Source: Bosea sp. ANAM02 (GTDB lineage Bacteria > Pseudomonadota > Alphaproteobacteria > Rhizobiales > Beijerinckiaceae). From it: a DNA stretch of 64,000 nt. How positions within the stretch are numbered: the stretch's first letter is position 1; each line of letters starts with the position of its first letter. The DNA lies in contig NZ_AP022848.1 of assembly GCF_011764485.1 (NCBI RefSeq), positions 400,001-464,000 of the forward strand, read 5' to 3'. Under the pieces are notes generated by a model. The model worked only from the letters and a program-made list of their open reading frames with translations, had not been told where the DNA came from and did not search any database. Positions 18,352-27,146 of this stretch are shown piece by piece. A program made the translations under genes and the position numbers.

Positions 18352-20064
18352 ATGGCGTGGCTGGCCGGCGTCGATGGCTGCAAAGGTGGCTGGATCGTCG
18401 CGTTTGCGTCCGATGATGGGCGGGACGCGCCGATCATCCGCGTGGTGCCGCGCTTCGCCGATCTGTTCGCCGGGGAGATCGTGCCTGAACTCGTCGCGGT
18501 CGACATGCCGATCGGCCTGCCGGACCGTGTGCAGGGCTCCGGGCGTGGGCCGGAACAGGCGGTGCGGCCACTGCTCGGCGACAGGCAGTCCTCGGTGTTT
18601 TCGATTCCTGCGCGCCGGGCCTTCGAAGCGACGGACTACCGGGAGGCTTGCGCGCTGGCGCTGGCGACCTCCGACCCGCCGCGCAAGGTCTCGAAGCAGG
18701 GTTTTCACCTGTTCCCGAAGATCCGCGAGATCGACGGCCTGCTGCGCTCCGAGCCCGGCTTGCGCGAGCGCGTCTACGAGATCCATCCCGAGTTGGCCTT
18801 CCGCACGATGCGGGGTGCGCCGCTGGGCCACCCGAAGAAGATCAAGGGCGTGATCAATCCGGAGGGGGTGACCGAGCGCCGGGACTTGCTGATCGCGGCA
18901 GGTATTGTTGCAGAGGCAGCCAATGCTCGCCCGCCGCGCGGGGCTGCGGCCGACGACCTGCTCGATGCCCTGGCGGCTTTGGTCGTCGCCCGGCACATTG
19001 CCGCCGGGCGCGGGCGGCCCTTCCCCGATCCGCCGGGACGCGATAGCCACGGTCTCCCGATTGCGATCTGGACCTGGCGTCCAGTGCCCGAGCCTGAGCA
19101 GGATATCGCCATGAGCGCACGCCCCGTCACCCGTCCGATGATCGAGGAAGCGGCGGCGCGCATCGCCGGCCATGCTCGGGTCACGCCCGTGATGCGGCTG
19201 GGGACCGGCGCTTTCGGTTCCGAGGCGGATATCTCGCTCAAGCTCGAATGCCTGCAGCATGCCGGCTCGTTCAAGACGCGCGGCGCCTTCAACAACCTGC
19301 TCTCGCTGCCGGTGCCGACCTCCGGCGTTTCGGCCGCATCCGGCGGCAACCACGGTGCCGCGGTGGCCTATGCAGCGATGAAGCGCGGCGTGAAGGCGAC
19401 GATCTTCGTGCCGGAGATCTCACCCGCCGCCAAGATCGAGGCGATCAAGCGCTTCGGCGCCGACGTCGTGGTCGGCGGTGCGCAATATGACGATGCGCAG
19501 GCGGCCTGCGACCGCTTCGTCGCGGAGACCGGCGCGCTCAAGATCCATCCCTTTGCGGCGGCGGAAACCATCACCGGGCAAGGTACGCTCGGCCGTGAAT
19601 GGGATTTGCAGGAGCCCGCTCTCGACACGGTGCTTGTCGCGGTCGGCGGTGGCGGGCTGATCTCCGGCATCGCGAGCTGGTTCGCCGGGAGCAAGGTCAA
19701 GGTCGTCGGCGTCGAGCCCGAAGGCTCGCGCGCCTTGCAGGCGGCGTTCGATGCGAAGGGGCCTGTCGAGGTCAAGGTCGCGTCGGTGGCCGCGGATTCG
19801 CTGGGCGCCCGCAATGTCGGCCAGCTCGTCTATGACGTGACCAAGGACAGCGTCGACCATGTCGCGCTGGTGCCGGACGCGGCGATCACCGAAGCGCAGG
19901 GCGTGCTCTGGCGCGATTTCCGCCTTGCGGTCGAGCCGGGCGGGGCGGCGGCTCTGGGGGCGCTGCTCTGCGGGGCTTACAAGCCGGCGAAGGGGGAGCG
20001 GCTCGGCGTTCTCGTCTGCGGCGCCAATGTCGATCTGGCGAAGCTCGCTGCGATCGTGGGATGA
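18352..20064 (+). CDS. DUF429 protein reading in frame into a threonine/serine dehydratase (570-aa fused frame)
   Basis: A strong GGAGGAAACC site precedes the ATG at 18352 (MAWLAGVDGCKGGW, the DUF429 signature). Residues 1 to about 245 form the DUF429 domain, an RNase H-like fold family predicted to be nucleases, with VDMPIGLPD, SVFSIPARRAFE, EIHPELAFRTM and the DDLLDALAALVVARH helix. No stop codon separates this from the dehydratase, whose own ATG is codon 254. Either a real fusion protein is made, or an ancestral stop was lost while the internal start is also used. DUF429 proteins normally end near the segment LPIAIWTW, so the join falls exactly at the natural domain border. DUF429 function is unproven. 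Confidence 0.7.
   Translation: MAWLAGVDGCKGGWIVAFASDDGRDAPIIRVVPRFADLFAGEIVPELVAVDMPIGLPDRVQGSGRGPEQAVRPLLGDRQSSVFSIPARRAFEATDYREACALALATSDPPRKVSKQGFHLFPKIREIDGLLRSEPGLRERVYEIHPELAFRTMRGAPLGHPKKIKGVINPEGVTERRDLLIAAGIVAEAANARPPRGAAADDLLDALAALVVARHIAAGRGRPFPDPPGRDSHGLPIAIWTWRPVPEPEQDIAMSARPVTRPMIEEAAARIAGHARVTPVMRLGTGAFGSEADISLKLECLQHAGSFKTRGAFNNLLSLPVPTSGVSAASGGNHGAAVAYAAMKRGVKATIFVPEISPAAKIEAIKRFGADVVVGGAQYDDAQAACDRFVAETGALKIHPFAAAETITGQGTLGREWDLQEPALDTVLVAVGGGGLISGIASWFAGSKVKVVGVEPEGSRALQAAFDAKGPVEVKVASVAADSLGARNVGQLVYDVTKDSVDHVALVPDAAITEAQGVLWRDFRLAVEPGGAAALGALLCGAYKPAKGERLGVLVCGANVDLAKLAAIVG
19111..20064 (+). CDS. Threonine/serine dehydratase, PLP-dependent fold type II, from an internal start
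   Basis: From the ATG at 19111 the 317-aa product is a complete dehydratase of usual length. It has the PLP lysine in GSFKTRGAFNN, SGGNHGAAVAYAA for the phosphate and substrate carboxylate loop, and the glycine-rich VAVGGGGLISGIASWF. It would deaminate threonine or serine to the 2-oxo acid; related proteins act as racemases or on hydroxyaspartate. There is no C-terminal ACT regulatory domain, so it is the catabolic or unregulated type. AGCAGGAT about 9 bases upstream is a modest ribosome-binding site. The same residues also form the second half of the 570-aa fused frame. Confidence 0.88.
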   Translation: MSARPVTRPMIEEAAARIAGHARVTPVMRLGTGAFGSEADISLKLECLQHAGSFKTRGAFNNLLSLPVPTSGVSAASGGNHGAAVAYAAMKRGVKATIFVPEISPAAKIEAIKRFGADVVVGGAQYDDAQAACDRFVAETGALKIHPFAAAETITGQGTLGREWDLQEPALDTVLVAVGGGGLISGIASWFAGSKVKVVGVEPEGSRALQAAFDAKGPVEVKVASVAADSLGARNVGQLVYDVTKDSVDHVALVPDAAITEAQGVLWRDFRLAVEPGGAAALGALLCGAYKPAKGERLGVLVCGANVDLAKLAAIVG

Positions 20065-20068
20065 ACGC

Positions 20069-20206
20069 TTGTCATTCCGGGATGCCGCGTAGCGGCAGAC
20101 CTGGAACCCACGACCGGGTGAGCGCTTCGAGCGCTTTTCCCGTGTTACAGGTCGCACCCGATCGTGGCTTCCGGGTTCGTCCCCGCGGGACGCCCCGGAA
20201 TGACAA
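20069..20206. repeat. GTCATTCCGG palindromic intergenic element, long form
   Basis: The element opens TTGTCATTCCGG and closes CCGGAATGACAA, with internal GTAGCGGCAGA and CCGGGTGAGCGC-type hairpins. It begins five bases after the dehydratase stop and ends 76 bases before the mesaconyl-CoA hydratase start, so the two genes may be on one transcript interrupted by a stable RNA structure. Confidence 0.8.
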
Positions 20207-20282
20207 GGCGCTCGATCATTTGTCGGGGCTTGCCGCGGCCCTTGGTTGCAACGCACACTCGCCGCCCATCAGGAGGCGACGC

Positions 20283-21344
20283 ATGCCCGGCTCTAGCCCT
20301 AAGACCAGTTCCGGCCGTTTCTTCGAGGATTTCCACCTCGGCGACAGCATCGTCCATGCGACGCCGCGCACGGTGCGCGCCGGGGACGCCGCGCTCTATT
20401 CGGCGCTCTACGGTTCGCGCTTCGCGGTGCAGTCCTCCGACGCCTTCGCCGGCGCGATCGGTTATCCCACGGCGCCGATCGACGATCTGCTCGTCTTCCA
20501 TGTCGTCTTCGGCAAGACGGTGCCGGATGTCTCGCTCAATGCCGTCGCCAATCTCGGCTATGCCGACGGGCGCTTCCTGAGGCCGGTCTATCCGGGCGAC
20601 ACGCTTTCGACGACCTCCGAGGTGATCGGGCTGAAGCAGACCTCGGCTGGCGATGCCGGCATCGTCTATGTCCGCTCGATCGGCCGCAACCAGCGCGGCG
20701 AGATCGTGCTGAGCTATGCGCGCTGGGTGCTGGTGCGCAAGCGTGAGCCCGGCACGCCGGCCCATGCCGAGCAGGTGCCCGAGCTCGCCAAAGCCGTGCT
20801 GCCGGAACAGCTCGGTGAGGGCTGCCCGCGGATCGAGCTTGCAGGCTATGACGATGCACTGGCCGGCTCACCCTTCCGCTGGGCCGATTATGCCGTGGGC
20901 GAGCGAATCGACCATGTCGACGGCATGACCGTCGAGGAAGCCGAGCACCAGCTTGCGACAAGGCTCTACCAGAACACGGCACGGGTGCATTTCGATGCGC
21001 ATGCGGCGCAGGGCACCCGCTTCGGCAAGCGCCTGATCTATGGCGGCCATGTCATCAGCCTGGCGCGGGCGCTGTCCTTCAACGGGCTCGGCAACGCCTT
21101 CCACATCGCCGCGATCAATGGCGGGCGCCATGTCGCGCCGCTCTTCGCCGGGGATACGGTCTATGCCTGGAGCGAGGTGCTGGGCAGCGCGGAGATTCCG
21201 GGGCGCGGCGATGTCGGCGCGATCCGGCTCAGGCTGGTCGCCACCAAGAACCGGCCTTGCGCGGATTTCCCGCTGAAGGCCGGCGAGCAGTATGATCCGA
21301 GCGTGATTCTCGATTTCGACTACTGGGCGCTGCTGCCGCGCTAA
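20283..21344 (+). CDS. mch: Mesaconyl-CoA hydratase, MaoC family
   Basis: This enzyme hydrates mesaconyl-CoA to beta-methylmalyl-CoA in the ethylmalonyl-CoA pathway for acetyl-CoA assimilation. The 353-aa protein has two hot-dog (MaoC) halves. The first opens GRFFEDFHLGDSIVHATPRTV and contains FHVVFGKTVPDVSLNAVANLGYADGRF; the second contains NTARVHFDAHAAQGTRFGKRLIYGGHVISLARALS, the hydratase active-site region. Length and order agree with characterised hydratases of about 340-355 residues. AGGAGG six bases before the ATG at 20283 fixes the start, against an upstream frame to 20061 that reads through the repeat. The neighbouring malyl-CoA enzyme supports the assignment. The gene name varies between organisms (mch or mcd). 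Confidence 0.88.
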   Translation: MPGSSPKTSSGRFFEDFHLGDSIVHATPRTVRAGDAALYSALYGSRFAVQSSDAFAGAIGYPTAPIDDLLVFHVVFGKTVPDVSLNAVANLGYADGRFLRPVYPGDTLSTTSEVIGLKQTSAGDAGIVYVRSIGRNQRGEIVLSYARWVLVRKREPGTPAHAEQVPELAKAVLPEQLGEGCPRIELAGYDDALAGSPFRWADYAVGERIDHVDGMTVEEAEHQLATRLYQNTARVHFDAHAAQGTRFGKRLIYGGHVISLARALSFNGLGNAFHIAAINGGRHVAPLFAGDTVYAWSEVLGSAEIPGRGDVGAIRLRLVATKNRPCADFPLKAGEQYDPSVILDFDYWALLPR

Positions 21345-21441
21345 CGTTTCCGTAACAAAATGACGATTTTCAGAATCTGTAACTTCGTTCTGTCGATGCC
21401 GCATTGCAGCGCCGGAACGGTTTCGTTAGACAACCAGTCAC

Positions 21442-21458
21442 TCTAGAATGATCCCAAA
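21442..21458. promoter_or_regulatory. ICE-like (Irr) box candidate upstream of sdhCDAB
   Basis: TCTAGAA-TGA-TCCCAAA matches 11 of 14 fixed positions of the Irr iron-control element as I remember it (TTTAGAA-N3-TTCTAAA). It lies 44 bases upstream of the sdhC start. Succinate dehydrogenase holds three iron-sulfur clusters and heme, so repression under low iron would make sense. The motif shares its central TGA with the candidate at 13050. Confidence 0.4.
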
Positions 21459-21501
21459 TGGGTCCGCCGCCGTCGACGGACCGCCTGACCGGAGAAGAAG
21501 A

Positions 21502-21897
21502 TTGGCCGAGGTCAAGCCCGCGGCGCGCCCGCTTTCGCCCCATCTGCAGATCTATCGCTGGTCCTGGACGATGGCGATGTCCGTCGCCCATCGCGTCACC
21601 GGCACGGGGCTGTATCTCGGCACGGTGCTGATCGCCGCCTGGCTGGTCGCCGCCGCTTCCGGGCCGGCCGCTTTCGACACGGCCCAGGCCATAGCCGACT
21701 CCTTCCTCGGCCGGCTCGTTCTCTTCCTCTACAGCTTCTCGCTGATCCACCACATGGTCGGGGGCCTGCGCCATTTCGTCTGGGACATGGGCAAGGGCTA
21801 TGAGCCCGAAACCCGGATGAACATGGCGAAGTTCTCGCTCGTCGCCTCGGTGAGCCTGACCTTGCTGGTCTGGATCGTCGCCCTGGTCCTGCGCTGA
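21502..21897 (+). CDS. sdhC: Succinate dehydrogenase cytochrome b556 subunit
   Basis: This is one of two membrane anchors of complex II, binding quinone and heme b. The 131-aa product opens RPLSPHLQIYRWSWTMAMSVAHRVTGTGLY, the SdhC signature with quinone-site Ser and Arg, has three membrane helices, and carries the heme-ligand His region FSLIHHMVGGLRHFVWD. No ATG fits; a TTG at 21502 is preceded by GGAGAAGAAG at the right distance and gives the family N-terminus, so a TTG start is proposed. It is the first gene of sdhCDAB. Confidence 0.95.
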   Translation: MAEVKPAARPLSPHLQIYRWSWTMAMSVAHRVTGTGLYLGTVLIAAWLVAAASGPAAFDTAQAIADSFLGRLVLFLYSFSLIHHMVGGLRHFVWDMGKGYEPETRMNMAKFSLVASVSLTLLVWIVALVLR

Positions 21898-21908
21898 GGA
21901 GCCGCGCC

Positions 21909-22301
21909 ATGCTGTCCAATTCCTCGATGCGCACCCCGCTCGGCCGCGTCCGCGGCCTCGGCTCCGCCAAATCCGGCACCGGCCATTTCTGGCTGCAGCG
22001 CGTCACCGCCGTCTCGAACCTGATCCTGACGGTGATCTTCATCGGCATCGTCATCGCGCTGGTGGGCCGGCCCTATCCGGCCGCGGCCGCGCTCCTGTCG
22101 AACCCCTGCGTCGCGATCCTGATGCTGCTCTTCATCCTCTCGGCCTGCATTCATATGCGGCTCGGCATGCAGGTCATCATCGAGGACTACGTCCATAACG
22201 AGGGGACCAAGGTCCTCGCGGTCATGGCCAACACCTTCTTCGCCATCGCGGTGGGCGCGGCCAGCGTCTACGCGGTGCTGAAGCTGTCTTTTGGAGGCTG
22301 A
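21909..22301 (+). CDS. sdhD: Succinate dehydrogenase hydrophobic membrane anchor subunit
   Basis: This is the second complex II anchor, 130 aa with three membrane helices. Recognisable features are the N-terminal [20 protein letters not shown] and the quinone/heme region [24 protein letters not shown] site lies just after the sdhC stop, and the ATG is 11 bases beyond that stop. Four bases separate its stop from the sdhA ATG. Confidence 0.95.
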   Translation: MLSNSSMRTPLGRVRGLGSAKSGTGHFWLQRVTAVSNLILTVIFIGIVIALVGRPYPAAAALLSNPCVAILMLLFILSACIHMRLGMQVIIEDYVHNEGTKVLAVMANTFFAIAVGAASVYAVLKLSFGG

Positions 22302-22305
22302 TCCG

Positions 22306-24138
22306 ATGGCGATCACAAAATCCCGCCCGGTCCCGGCCTATACCGGCACGGCCTATCCGATCACCGACCACACCTTCGACGTCGTTGTCGTCGGCGCCGG
22401 CGGCGCGGGCTTGCGCGCCACCGTCGGCTGCTCGCAGGCCGGCCTGCGCACTGCCTGCATCACCAAGGTGTTCCCGACGCGCTCGCACACCGTCGCGGCC
22501 CAGGGCGGCGTCGCCGCTTCGCTCGGCAACATGGGCAAGGACACCTGGCAGTGGCACATGTACGACACCGTGAAGGGGTCGGACTGGCTCGGCGACCAGG
22601 ACGCCATCGAATATCTCGTTCGCAACGCGCCGGCCGCCGTCTACGAGCTCGAGCACTGGGGCGTGCCCTTCTCGCGCACCGAGGACGGCCGCATCTACCA
22701 GCGCCCCTTCGGCGGCATGACCACCGAATTCGGCGAGGGCCCGCCGGCCCAGCGCACCTGCGCCGCGGCCGACCGCACCGGCCACGCCATGCTGCACACG
22801 CTCTATGGCCAGGCGCTGCGCTACAATACCGAGTTCTTCATCGAGTATTTCGCCATCGACCTGATCATGGACGAGGACGGCCATTGCCGCGGCGTGATCG
22901 CGCTCAAGCTCGATGACGGCACGCTCCACCGCTTCCGTTCGCAGCAGACGATCCTGGCGACGGGTGGCTATGGCCGCGCCTATTTCTCGGCGACCTCGGC
23001 CCATACCTGCACCGGCGACGGCGGCGGCATGGTGCTGCGCGCCGGCCTGCCGATGCAGGACATGGAATTCGTGCAGTTCCACCCGACCGGCATCTACGGC
23101 TCGGGCTGCCTGATCACCGAAGGCGCGCGCGGCGAGGGCGGCTACCTCACCAATTCCGAGGGCGAACGCTTCATGGAGCGCTATGCCCCGTCAGCGAAGG
23201 ACCTCGCCTCGCGCGACGTCGTCTCACGCTCGATGACGATGGAGATCCGGGCCGGCCGCGGCGTCGGCAAGGACAAGGACCATATCTACCTGCATCTCGA
23301 CCATCTCGACCCGAAGATCCTGCACGAGCGCCTGCCCGGCATCTCGGAGAGCGCCAAGATCTTCGCCGGCGTCGACGTGACCCGCGAGCCGATTCCCGTG
23401 CTGCCGACCGTGCACTACAACATGGGCGGCATCCCCACGAACTATCACGGGGAAGTGCTGACCAAGGTCGGCGGCGATCCGGACACGGTTGTGCCGGGCC
23501 TGATGGCGATCGGCGAAGCCGCTTGCGTCTCCGTCCACGGCGCCAACCGCCTCGGCTCCAACTCGCTGATCGATCTCGTCGTGTTCGGCCGTGCGGCCGG
23601 CCTGCGCTGCGCCGACACGGTGACGGCGGGCGAGAAGCAGCCGGAGCTGCCGAAGGGCTCCTCGGACCTCGCGCTGACCCGCCTCGACAGGTACCGCAAC
23701 GCTGCGGGCGGCACGCCGACCGCGGTGCTGCGCGACCGGATGCAGCGGACGATGCAGAACAACTGCGCCGTCTATCGCGAGGGCGACACGCTGGAAGAGG
23801 GCCACAAGCTCATCCACGAGGTCTGGAACGGCATCGCCGATGTCGGCACCAAGGACCGCTCGCTGATCTGGAATTCCGACCTGATCGAGACGCTGGAATT
23901 CGACAACCTGATCACCCAGGCGGTCGTCACCATGGACTCGGCGCTGAACCGTCCGGAAAGCCGCGGTGCGCATGCCCGCGAGGACTATCCGAACCGCGAC
24001 GACAAGGACTGGATGAAGCACACGCTCGCCTGGATCGACGACGAGAAGCGCACGATCACGCTCGATGACCGGCCGGTGCACACTTACACGATGTCCAACG
24101 ACATCGAGTACATCAAGCCCAAGGCACGGGTGTACTGA
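22306..24138 (+). CDS. sdhA: Succinate dehydrogenase flavoprotein subunit
   Basis: This is the catalytic subunit oxidising succinate to fumarate with covalently bound FAD on the inner face of the membrane. The 610-aa product has the Rossmann motif [16 protein letters not shown], the flavinylation His in [14 protein letters not shown], the substrate segment [21 protein letters not shown], and the C-terminal catalytic Arg and His regions ([40 protein letters not shown]). The start is the ATG at 22306 after GGAGGC; a TTG at 22291 is less likely. The DUF1674 protein near 6.1 kb is a candidate assembly factor for this subunit. Confidence 0.98.
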   Translation: MAITKSRPVPAYTGTAYPITDHTFDVVVVGAGGAGLRATVGCSQAGLRTACITKVFPTRSHTVAAQGGVAASLGNMGKDTWQWHMYDTVKGSDWLGDQDAIEYLVRNAPAAVYELEHWGVPFSRTEDGRIYQRPFGGMTTEFGEGPPAQRTCAAADRTGHAMLHTLYGQALRYNTEFFIEYFAIDLIMDEDGHCRGVIALKLDDGTLHRFRSQQTILATGGYGRAYFSATSAHTCTGDGGGMVLRAGLPMQDMEFVQFHPTGIYGSGCLITEGARGEGGYLTNSEGERFMERYAPSAKDLASRDVVSRSMTMEIRAGRGVGKDKDHIYLHLDHLDPKILHERLPGISESAKIFAGVDVTREPIPVLPTVHYNMGGIPTNYHGEVLTKVGGDPDTVVPGLMAIGEAACVSVHGANRLGSNSLIDLVVFGRAAGLRCADTVTAGEKQPELPKGSSDLALTRLDRYRNAAGGTPTAVLRDRMQRTMQNNCAVYREGDTLEEGHKLIHEVWNGIADVGTKDRSLIWNSDLIETLEFDNLITQAVVTMDSALNRPESRGAHAREDYPNRDDKDWMKHTLAWIDDEKRTITLDDRPVHTYTMSNDIEYIKPKARVY

Positions 24139-24147
24139 GGGACTCCG

Positions 24148-24945
24148 ATGGCTGAATTCAATCTCCCGAAGAACTCCCGCCTCGTCGAGGGCAAGGCCTG
24201 GCCGAAGCCGGCCGGCGCCAAGAAGCTGACCGAGTTCAAGGTCTATCGCTGGAGCCCGGACGACACCGAGAATCCGCGCACCGACACCTATTGGGTCGAC
24301 CGCGACGATTGCGGGCCGATGGTTCTCGATGCGCTGATCTGGATCAAGAACAAGGTCGACCCGACGCTGACCTTCCGCCGTTCCTGCCGCGAGGGCATCT
24401 GCGGCTCCTGCGCCATGAACATGGACGGCAAGAACGGGCTCGCCTGCACCACCGGCATCGACGAGTGCGGCGGCACCGGCAAGAATGCGGGCAAGGTCGC
24501 GATCTACCCGCTGCCGCATATGCCGGTGGTCAAGGACCTCGTGCCGGACCTGACGCGCTTCTATGCCCAGCATGCCTCGATCGAGCCTTGGCTGCAGACG
24601 ACGACGCCGGCTCCCGAGAAGGAATGGCGCCAGGCCAAGGACGATCGCGAGAAGCTCGACGGGCTCTACGAGTGCATCCTCTGCGCCTGCTGCTCGACCT
24701 CCTGCCCGAGCTACTGGTGGAACGGCGACCGTTATCTCGGCCCGGCCGCGCTGCTGCAGGCCTATCGCTGGCTGATCGATAGCCGCGACGAGGCGACTGG
24801 CGAGCGGCTCGACAACCTGGAAGACCCCTTCCGGCTCTATCGCTGCCACACCATCATGAACTGCGCGAATGCCTGCCCGAAGGGTTTGAACCCGGCCAAG
24901 GCGATCGCGGAGGTCAAGAAGATGATGGTGGCGCGCCAGGTCTGA
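24148..24945 (+). CDS. sdhB: Succinate dehydrogenase iron-sulfur subunit
   Basis: The 265-aa subunit passes electrons from FAD to quinone. It shows the ferredoxin-type 2Fe-2S motif [12 protein letters not shown], the 4Fe-4S motif [13 protein letters not shown] and the 3Fe-4S motif in [17 protein letters not shown]. It starts nine bases after sdhA and closes the operon. A large palindromic repeat follows 15 bases after the stop and may act as terminator. Confidence 0.98.
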   Translation: MAEFNLPKNSRLVEGKAWPKPAGAKKLTEFKVYRWSPDDTENPRTDTYWVDRDDCGPMVLDALIWIKNKVDPTLTFRRSCREGICGSCAMNMDGKNGLACTTGIDECGGTGKNAGKVAIYPLPHMPVVKDLVPDLTRFYAQHASIEPWLQTTTPAPEKEWRQAKDDREKLDGLYECILCACCSTSCPSYWWNGDRYLGPAALLQAYRWLIDSRDEATGERLDNLEDPFRLYRCHTIMNCANACPKGLNPAKAIAEVKKMMVARQV

Positions 24946-24959
24946 GCCGGCGCAGTCAG

Positions 24960-25099
24960 AGTGTCATCCCGTGCGCGCTGCGGCATGTGAATGCCGCTGC
25001 GCAGATACGGGATCGCATGACGAGAAGGCGCCCTCTCCTGAAGATGGTCCCGCATCTGCGCAGCAGCACTTCGTGCCGCGGCGCGTGCGGGAGGACACC
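24960..25099. repeat. Large imperfect palindrome, copy 2 of 2
   Basis: The element starts GTGTCATCCCGTGCGCGCTG and ends CGCGTGCGGGAGGACAC, nearly its complement. It shares CGCGCTGCGGCA, GCAGATACGGGA and AGGCGCC with the copy at 17213-17384. It separates sdhB from the convergent oxidase gene. Confidence 0.75.
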
Positions 25100-25104
25100 C
25101 TTGA

Positions 25105-26346
25105 TCAGCGGATATAGCGGCCCGGCCGGAACGGCGCCGGGTCGATCGGCGGCTTCTCGCCGCAGACCATCGCGGCGATCAATTCGCCGGTGATCGGGCC
25201 GGTCGAGAAGCCGATATGCTGGTTGCCGAAGGCGAGCCAGAGGCCTGGATTGCGGGGCGCTTCGCCGATCATCGGCAGGGAATCCGGCAAGGTCGGCCGG
25301 GCGCCGCGCCAGGTTTCGCCGACGACCTCTCCAAGCGGAAAGGCCTGGCGCGCCGCGGCGGTGGCGCCGTCGATCTGGCGGTGGTCGTCGGGCGCGTCGC
25401 GAAAGGAGAGGTCGACGCCGCTGGTGACGCGAAAGCCCTGCTCCATCGGCGCCATGTAATAGGCGCCGTCGACATCGTAGATCGGCCGCGACAGGCCGGC
25501 ACCGGCTTCCGGCTTGAGATGGCGGTGATAGCCGCGCTCGACATCCAGTTTCGGATCCAGACCGAGCGGCTTCAAGAGGTCGCCGCTCCAGGGACCGAGC
25601 GCGACGACAACGAGATCGGCCTCGAACGAGCCCGAAGCGGTGCTGGCGCGCCAGCCCTTGCCATTGCGGGCGAGGCCGGTGATCGCAGCCTGTTCGATCC
25701 GGCCGCCGCGCTGGGCGAAGAGCGCGGCATAGGCTTCGGTGACGGCGCCGGGGGAATCGACCGAACCGACGCAGGGGATCAGGAGCCCGGCCGGGAAGAT
25801 CGGGTTGAGGCCGGGCTCGATGCCGGAAATGCCCTGCCGGTCGAGAACCTGCGACTCCATGCCGTGGCTCTTCAGGAAATCATGCTCGGCGCGCGCGGCT
25901 TCATGACCGGCCTCGCTGCGCCAGAGCTTGAGCGTGCCGGTCTCGCGGAGGCGATGCGAGACGCCGGCCTCGGCCATCAGGGCGCGGTGGCGCTCGACCG
26001 TGCTCTCCGTCAGCGCCTGCAGGGCGGCAATGCGGGCCTTGGCCTGCGATGGGCGGGCCTCCCAGAGAAAGCGCAGCAGCCAGCCCGGCCGGGTGAAGGC
26101 GCGGGCCCAGCTCAGGTTGAGCGCCGGATGGCGGTTGCCGAGATAGCCGGTGATCCTGGCATAGAGCGAGGGGTTGTTGAGCGGCACGATCGAGGAGGCC
26201 GCGAGCACGCCGGCATTGCCGTAGGAGGTTTCGCGACCCGGCGCCTTGCGGTCGATCAGGGTGACCGCGATGCCGCGCTTCTGGAGCGCGAGCGCGCAGG
26301 AGACGCCGACCATGCCGGCGCCGAGGACGAGAGCTGTGCGGGTCAA
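25105..26346 (-). CDS. FAD-dependent D-amino-acid dehydrogenase-like oxidoreductase
   Basis: This 413-aa flavoprotein of the DAO family has the FAD-binding motif TALVLGAGMVGVSCALAL at the very N-terminus, RETSYGNAGVLAASSIVPLNNP as in DadA proteins, and the C-terminal SLPMIGEAPRNPGLWLAFGNQHIGFSTGPITG segment that closes over FAD. D-amino acids are the likely substrates by similarity, with electrons passed to the respiratory chain. A TTG at 26346 overlaps the upstream stop in a TTGA arrangement and places the Rossmann motif directly at the N-terminus; an ATG at 26385 would add 13 residues. It is coupled to the glutamine amidotransferase gene. Confidence 0.85.
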   Translation of the reverse strand: MTRTALVLGAGMVGVSCALALQKRGIAVTLIDRKAPGRETSYGNAGVLAASSIVPLNNPSLYARITGYLGNRHPALNLSWARAFTRPGWLLRFLWEARPSQAKARIAALQALTESTVERHRALMAEAGVSHRLRETGTLKLWRSEAGHEAARAEHDFLKSHGMESQVLDRQGISGIEPGLNPIFPAGLLIPCVGSVDSPGAVTEAYAALFAQRGGRIEQAAITGLARNGKGWRASTASGSFEADLVVVALGPWSGDLLKPLGLDPKLDVERGYHRHLKPEAGAGLSRPIYDVDGAYYMAPMEQGFRVTSGVDLSFRDAPDDHRQIDGATAAARQAFPLGEVVGETWRGARPTLPDSLPMIGEAPRNPGLWLAFGNQHIGFSTGPITGELIAAMVCGEKPPIDPAPFRPGRYIR

Positions 26347-27146
26347 GGCGATGCCGTTCCGGCCGCGGCCGGCTCCTTCAGCCAATGGTCGAGAAAGGCG
26401 TCGAGCCAGAGCCGGATCGCCGGGTCGTGCTGGAACCAGCCGGGGATATGGGTGTGGCCGAGCTGGGCGCCGGGCATCAGCGTGCGCTCATAGCCGCGCA
26501 CCGACCAGCGATACATCATCGCCGGCGTCACTTCCGGGTGGAACTGGATGCCGTAGACTTTCGAGCCGGCACGGATCGCCTGAACCGGGAAATCCCCGCC
26601 GGTCGCGAGGCATTCCGCACCGTTCGGGCAGTCGAAGCCGTCGCGGTGCCATTGATAGACGGTGCCGGGCCAGGCGAAGCCCGCCGTCGCAGCATGGGAA
26701 TGTCCACTCTCCGTGATCGCGAGCGGGTAATAGCCGACCTCGGCCCGGCCCTCGCCATGGGTATAGACGCGCGCGCCCATATGCTTCGCCAGCATCTGCG
26801 CGCCCAGGCAGATGCCGAGGAAGGCGGCGTCCTCCTTCAGGCAGGTGCCGATCCAGTCGATCTCGGTCTTGACGAACGCGTCGGGATCGTTGGCGCCCAT
26901 CGGGCCGCCGAAGATCACCGCGCCGGCATGCTCGCGCATCGTCGACGGCAGCGGATCGCCGAAGCGCGGCTTGCGGATGTCGAGCGCATGGCCGCGGGCC
27001 TGCAACAGGCGTCCGACGCGGCCGGGCGTCGAATGCTCCTGATGCAAGACGACAAGAACCGGCTTGGGCGCGGGCCTCGGCTTGCGGGCGGTGAGGGGAG
27101 AGCGGGTGCGGCCGGCCGGGCGCAGGGGGAAGGCGTGGTCGTTCAT
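26343..27146 (-). CDS. Class I glutamine amidotransferase-domain protein
   Basis: The 267-aa protein is a free-standing GATase domain like GMP synthase N-domains or gamma-Glu-amine hydrolases. It has the oxyanion region AVIFGGPMGANDPDAF, the nucleophile elbow LGICLGAQMLAKHMGA with its Cys, and the catalytic His-Glu pair in GIQFHPEVTPAMMYRW. It begins with an approximately 35-residue Arg/Pro-rich stretch from the ATG at 27146; earlier in-frame starts run into the divergent promoter. The acceptor of ammonia or the true substrate is unknown. Coupling to a D-amino-acid dehydrogenase suggests a shared nitrogen catabolic role, which is inference. Confidence 0.85.
   Translation of the reverse strand: MNDHAFPLRPAGRTRSPLTARKPRPAPKPVLVVLHQEHSTPGRVGRLLQARGHALDIRKPRFGDPLPSTMREHAGAVIFGGPMGANDPDAFVKTEIDWIGTCLKEDAAFLGICLGAQMLAKHMGARVYTHGEGRAEVGYYPLAITESGHSHAATAGFAWPGTVYQWHRDGFDCPNGAECLATGGDFPVQAIRAGSKVYGIQFHPEVTPAMMYRWSVRGYERTLMPGAQLGHTHIPGWFQHDPAIRLWLDAFLDHWLKEPAAAGTASP

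Noticed and set aside
17386..19353. 655-codon minus-strand frame extending the CoA-ester lyase upstream
   Set aside because: Codons above 18261 lie opposite the DUF429 gene and code for no known domain; AGGAGAG and the ATG at 18261 define the gene.
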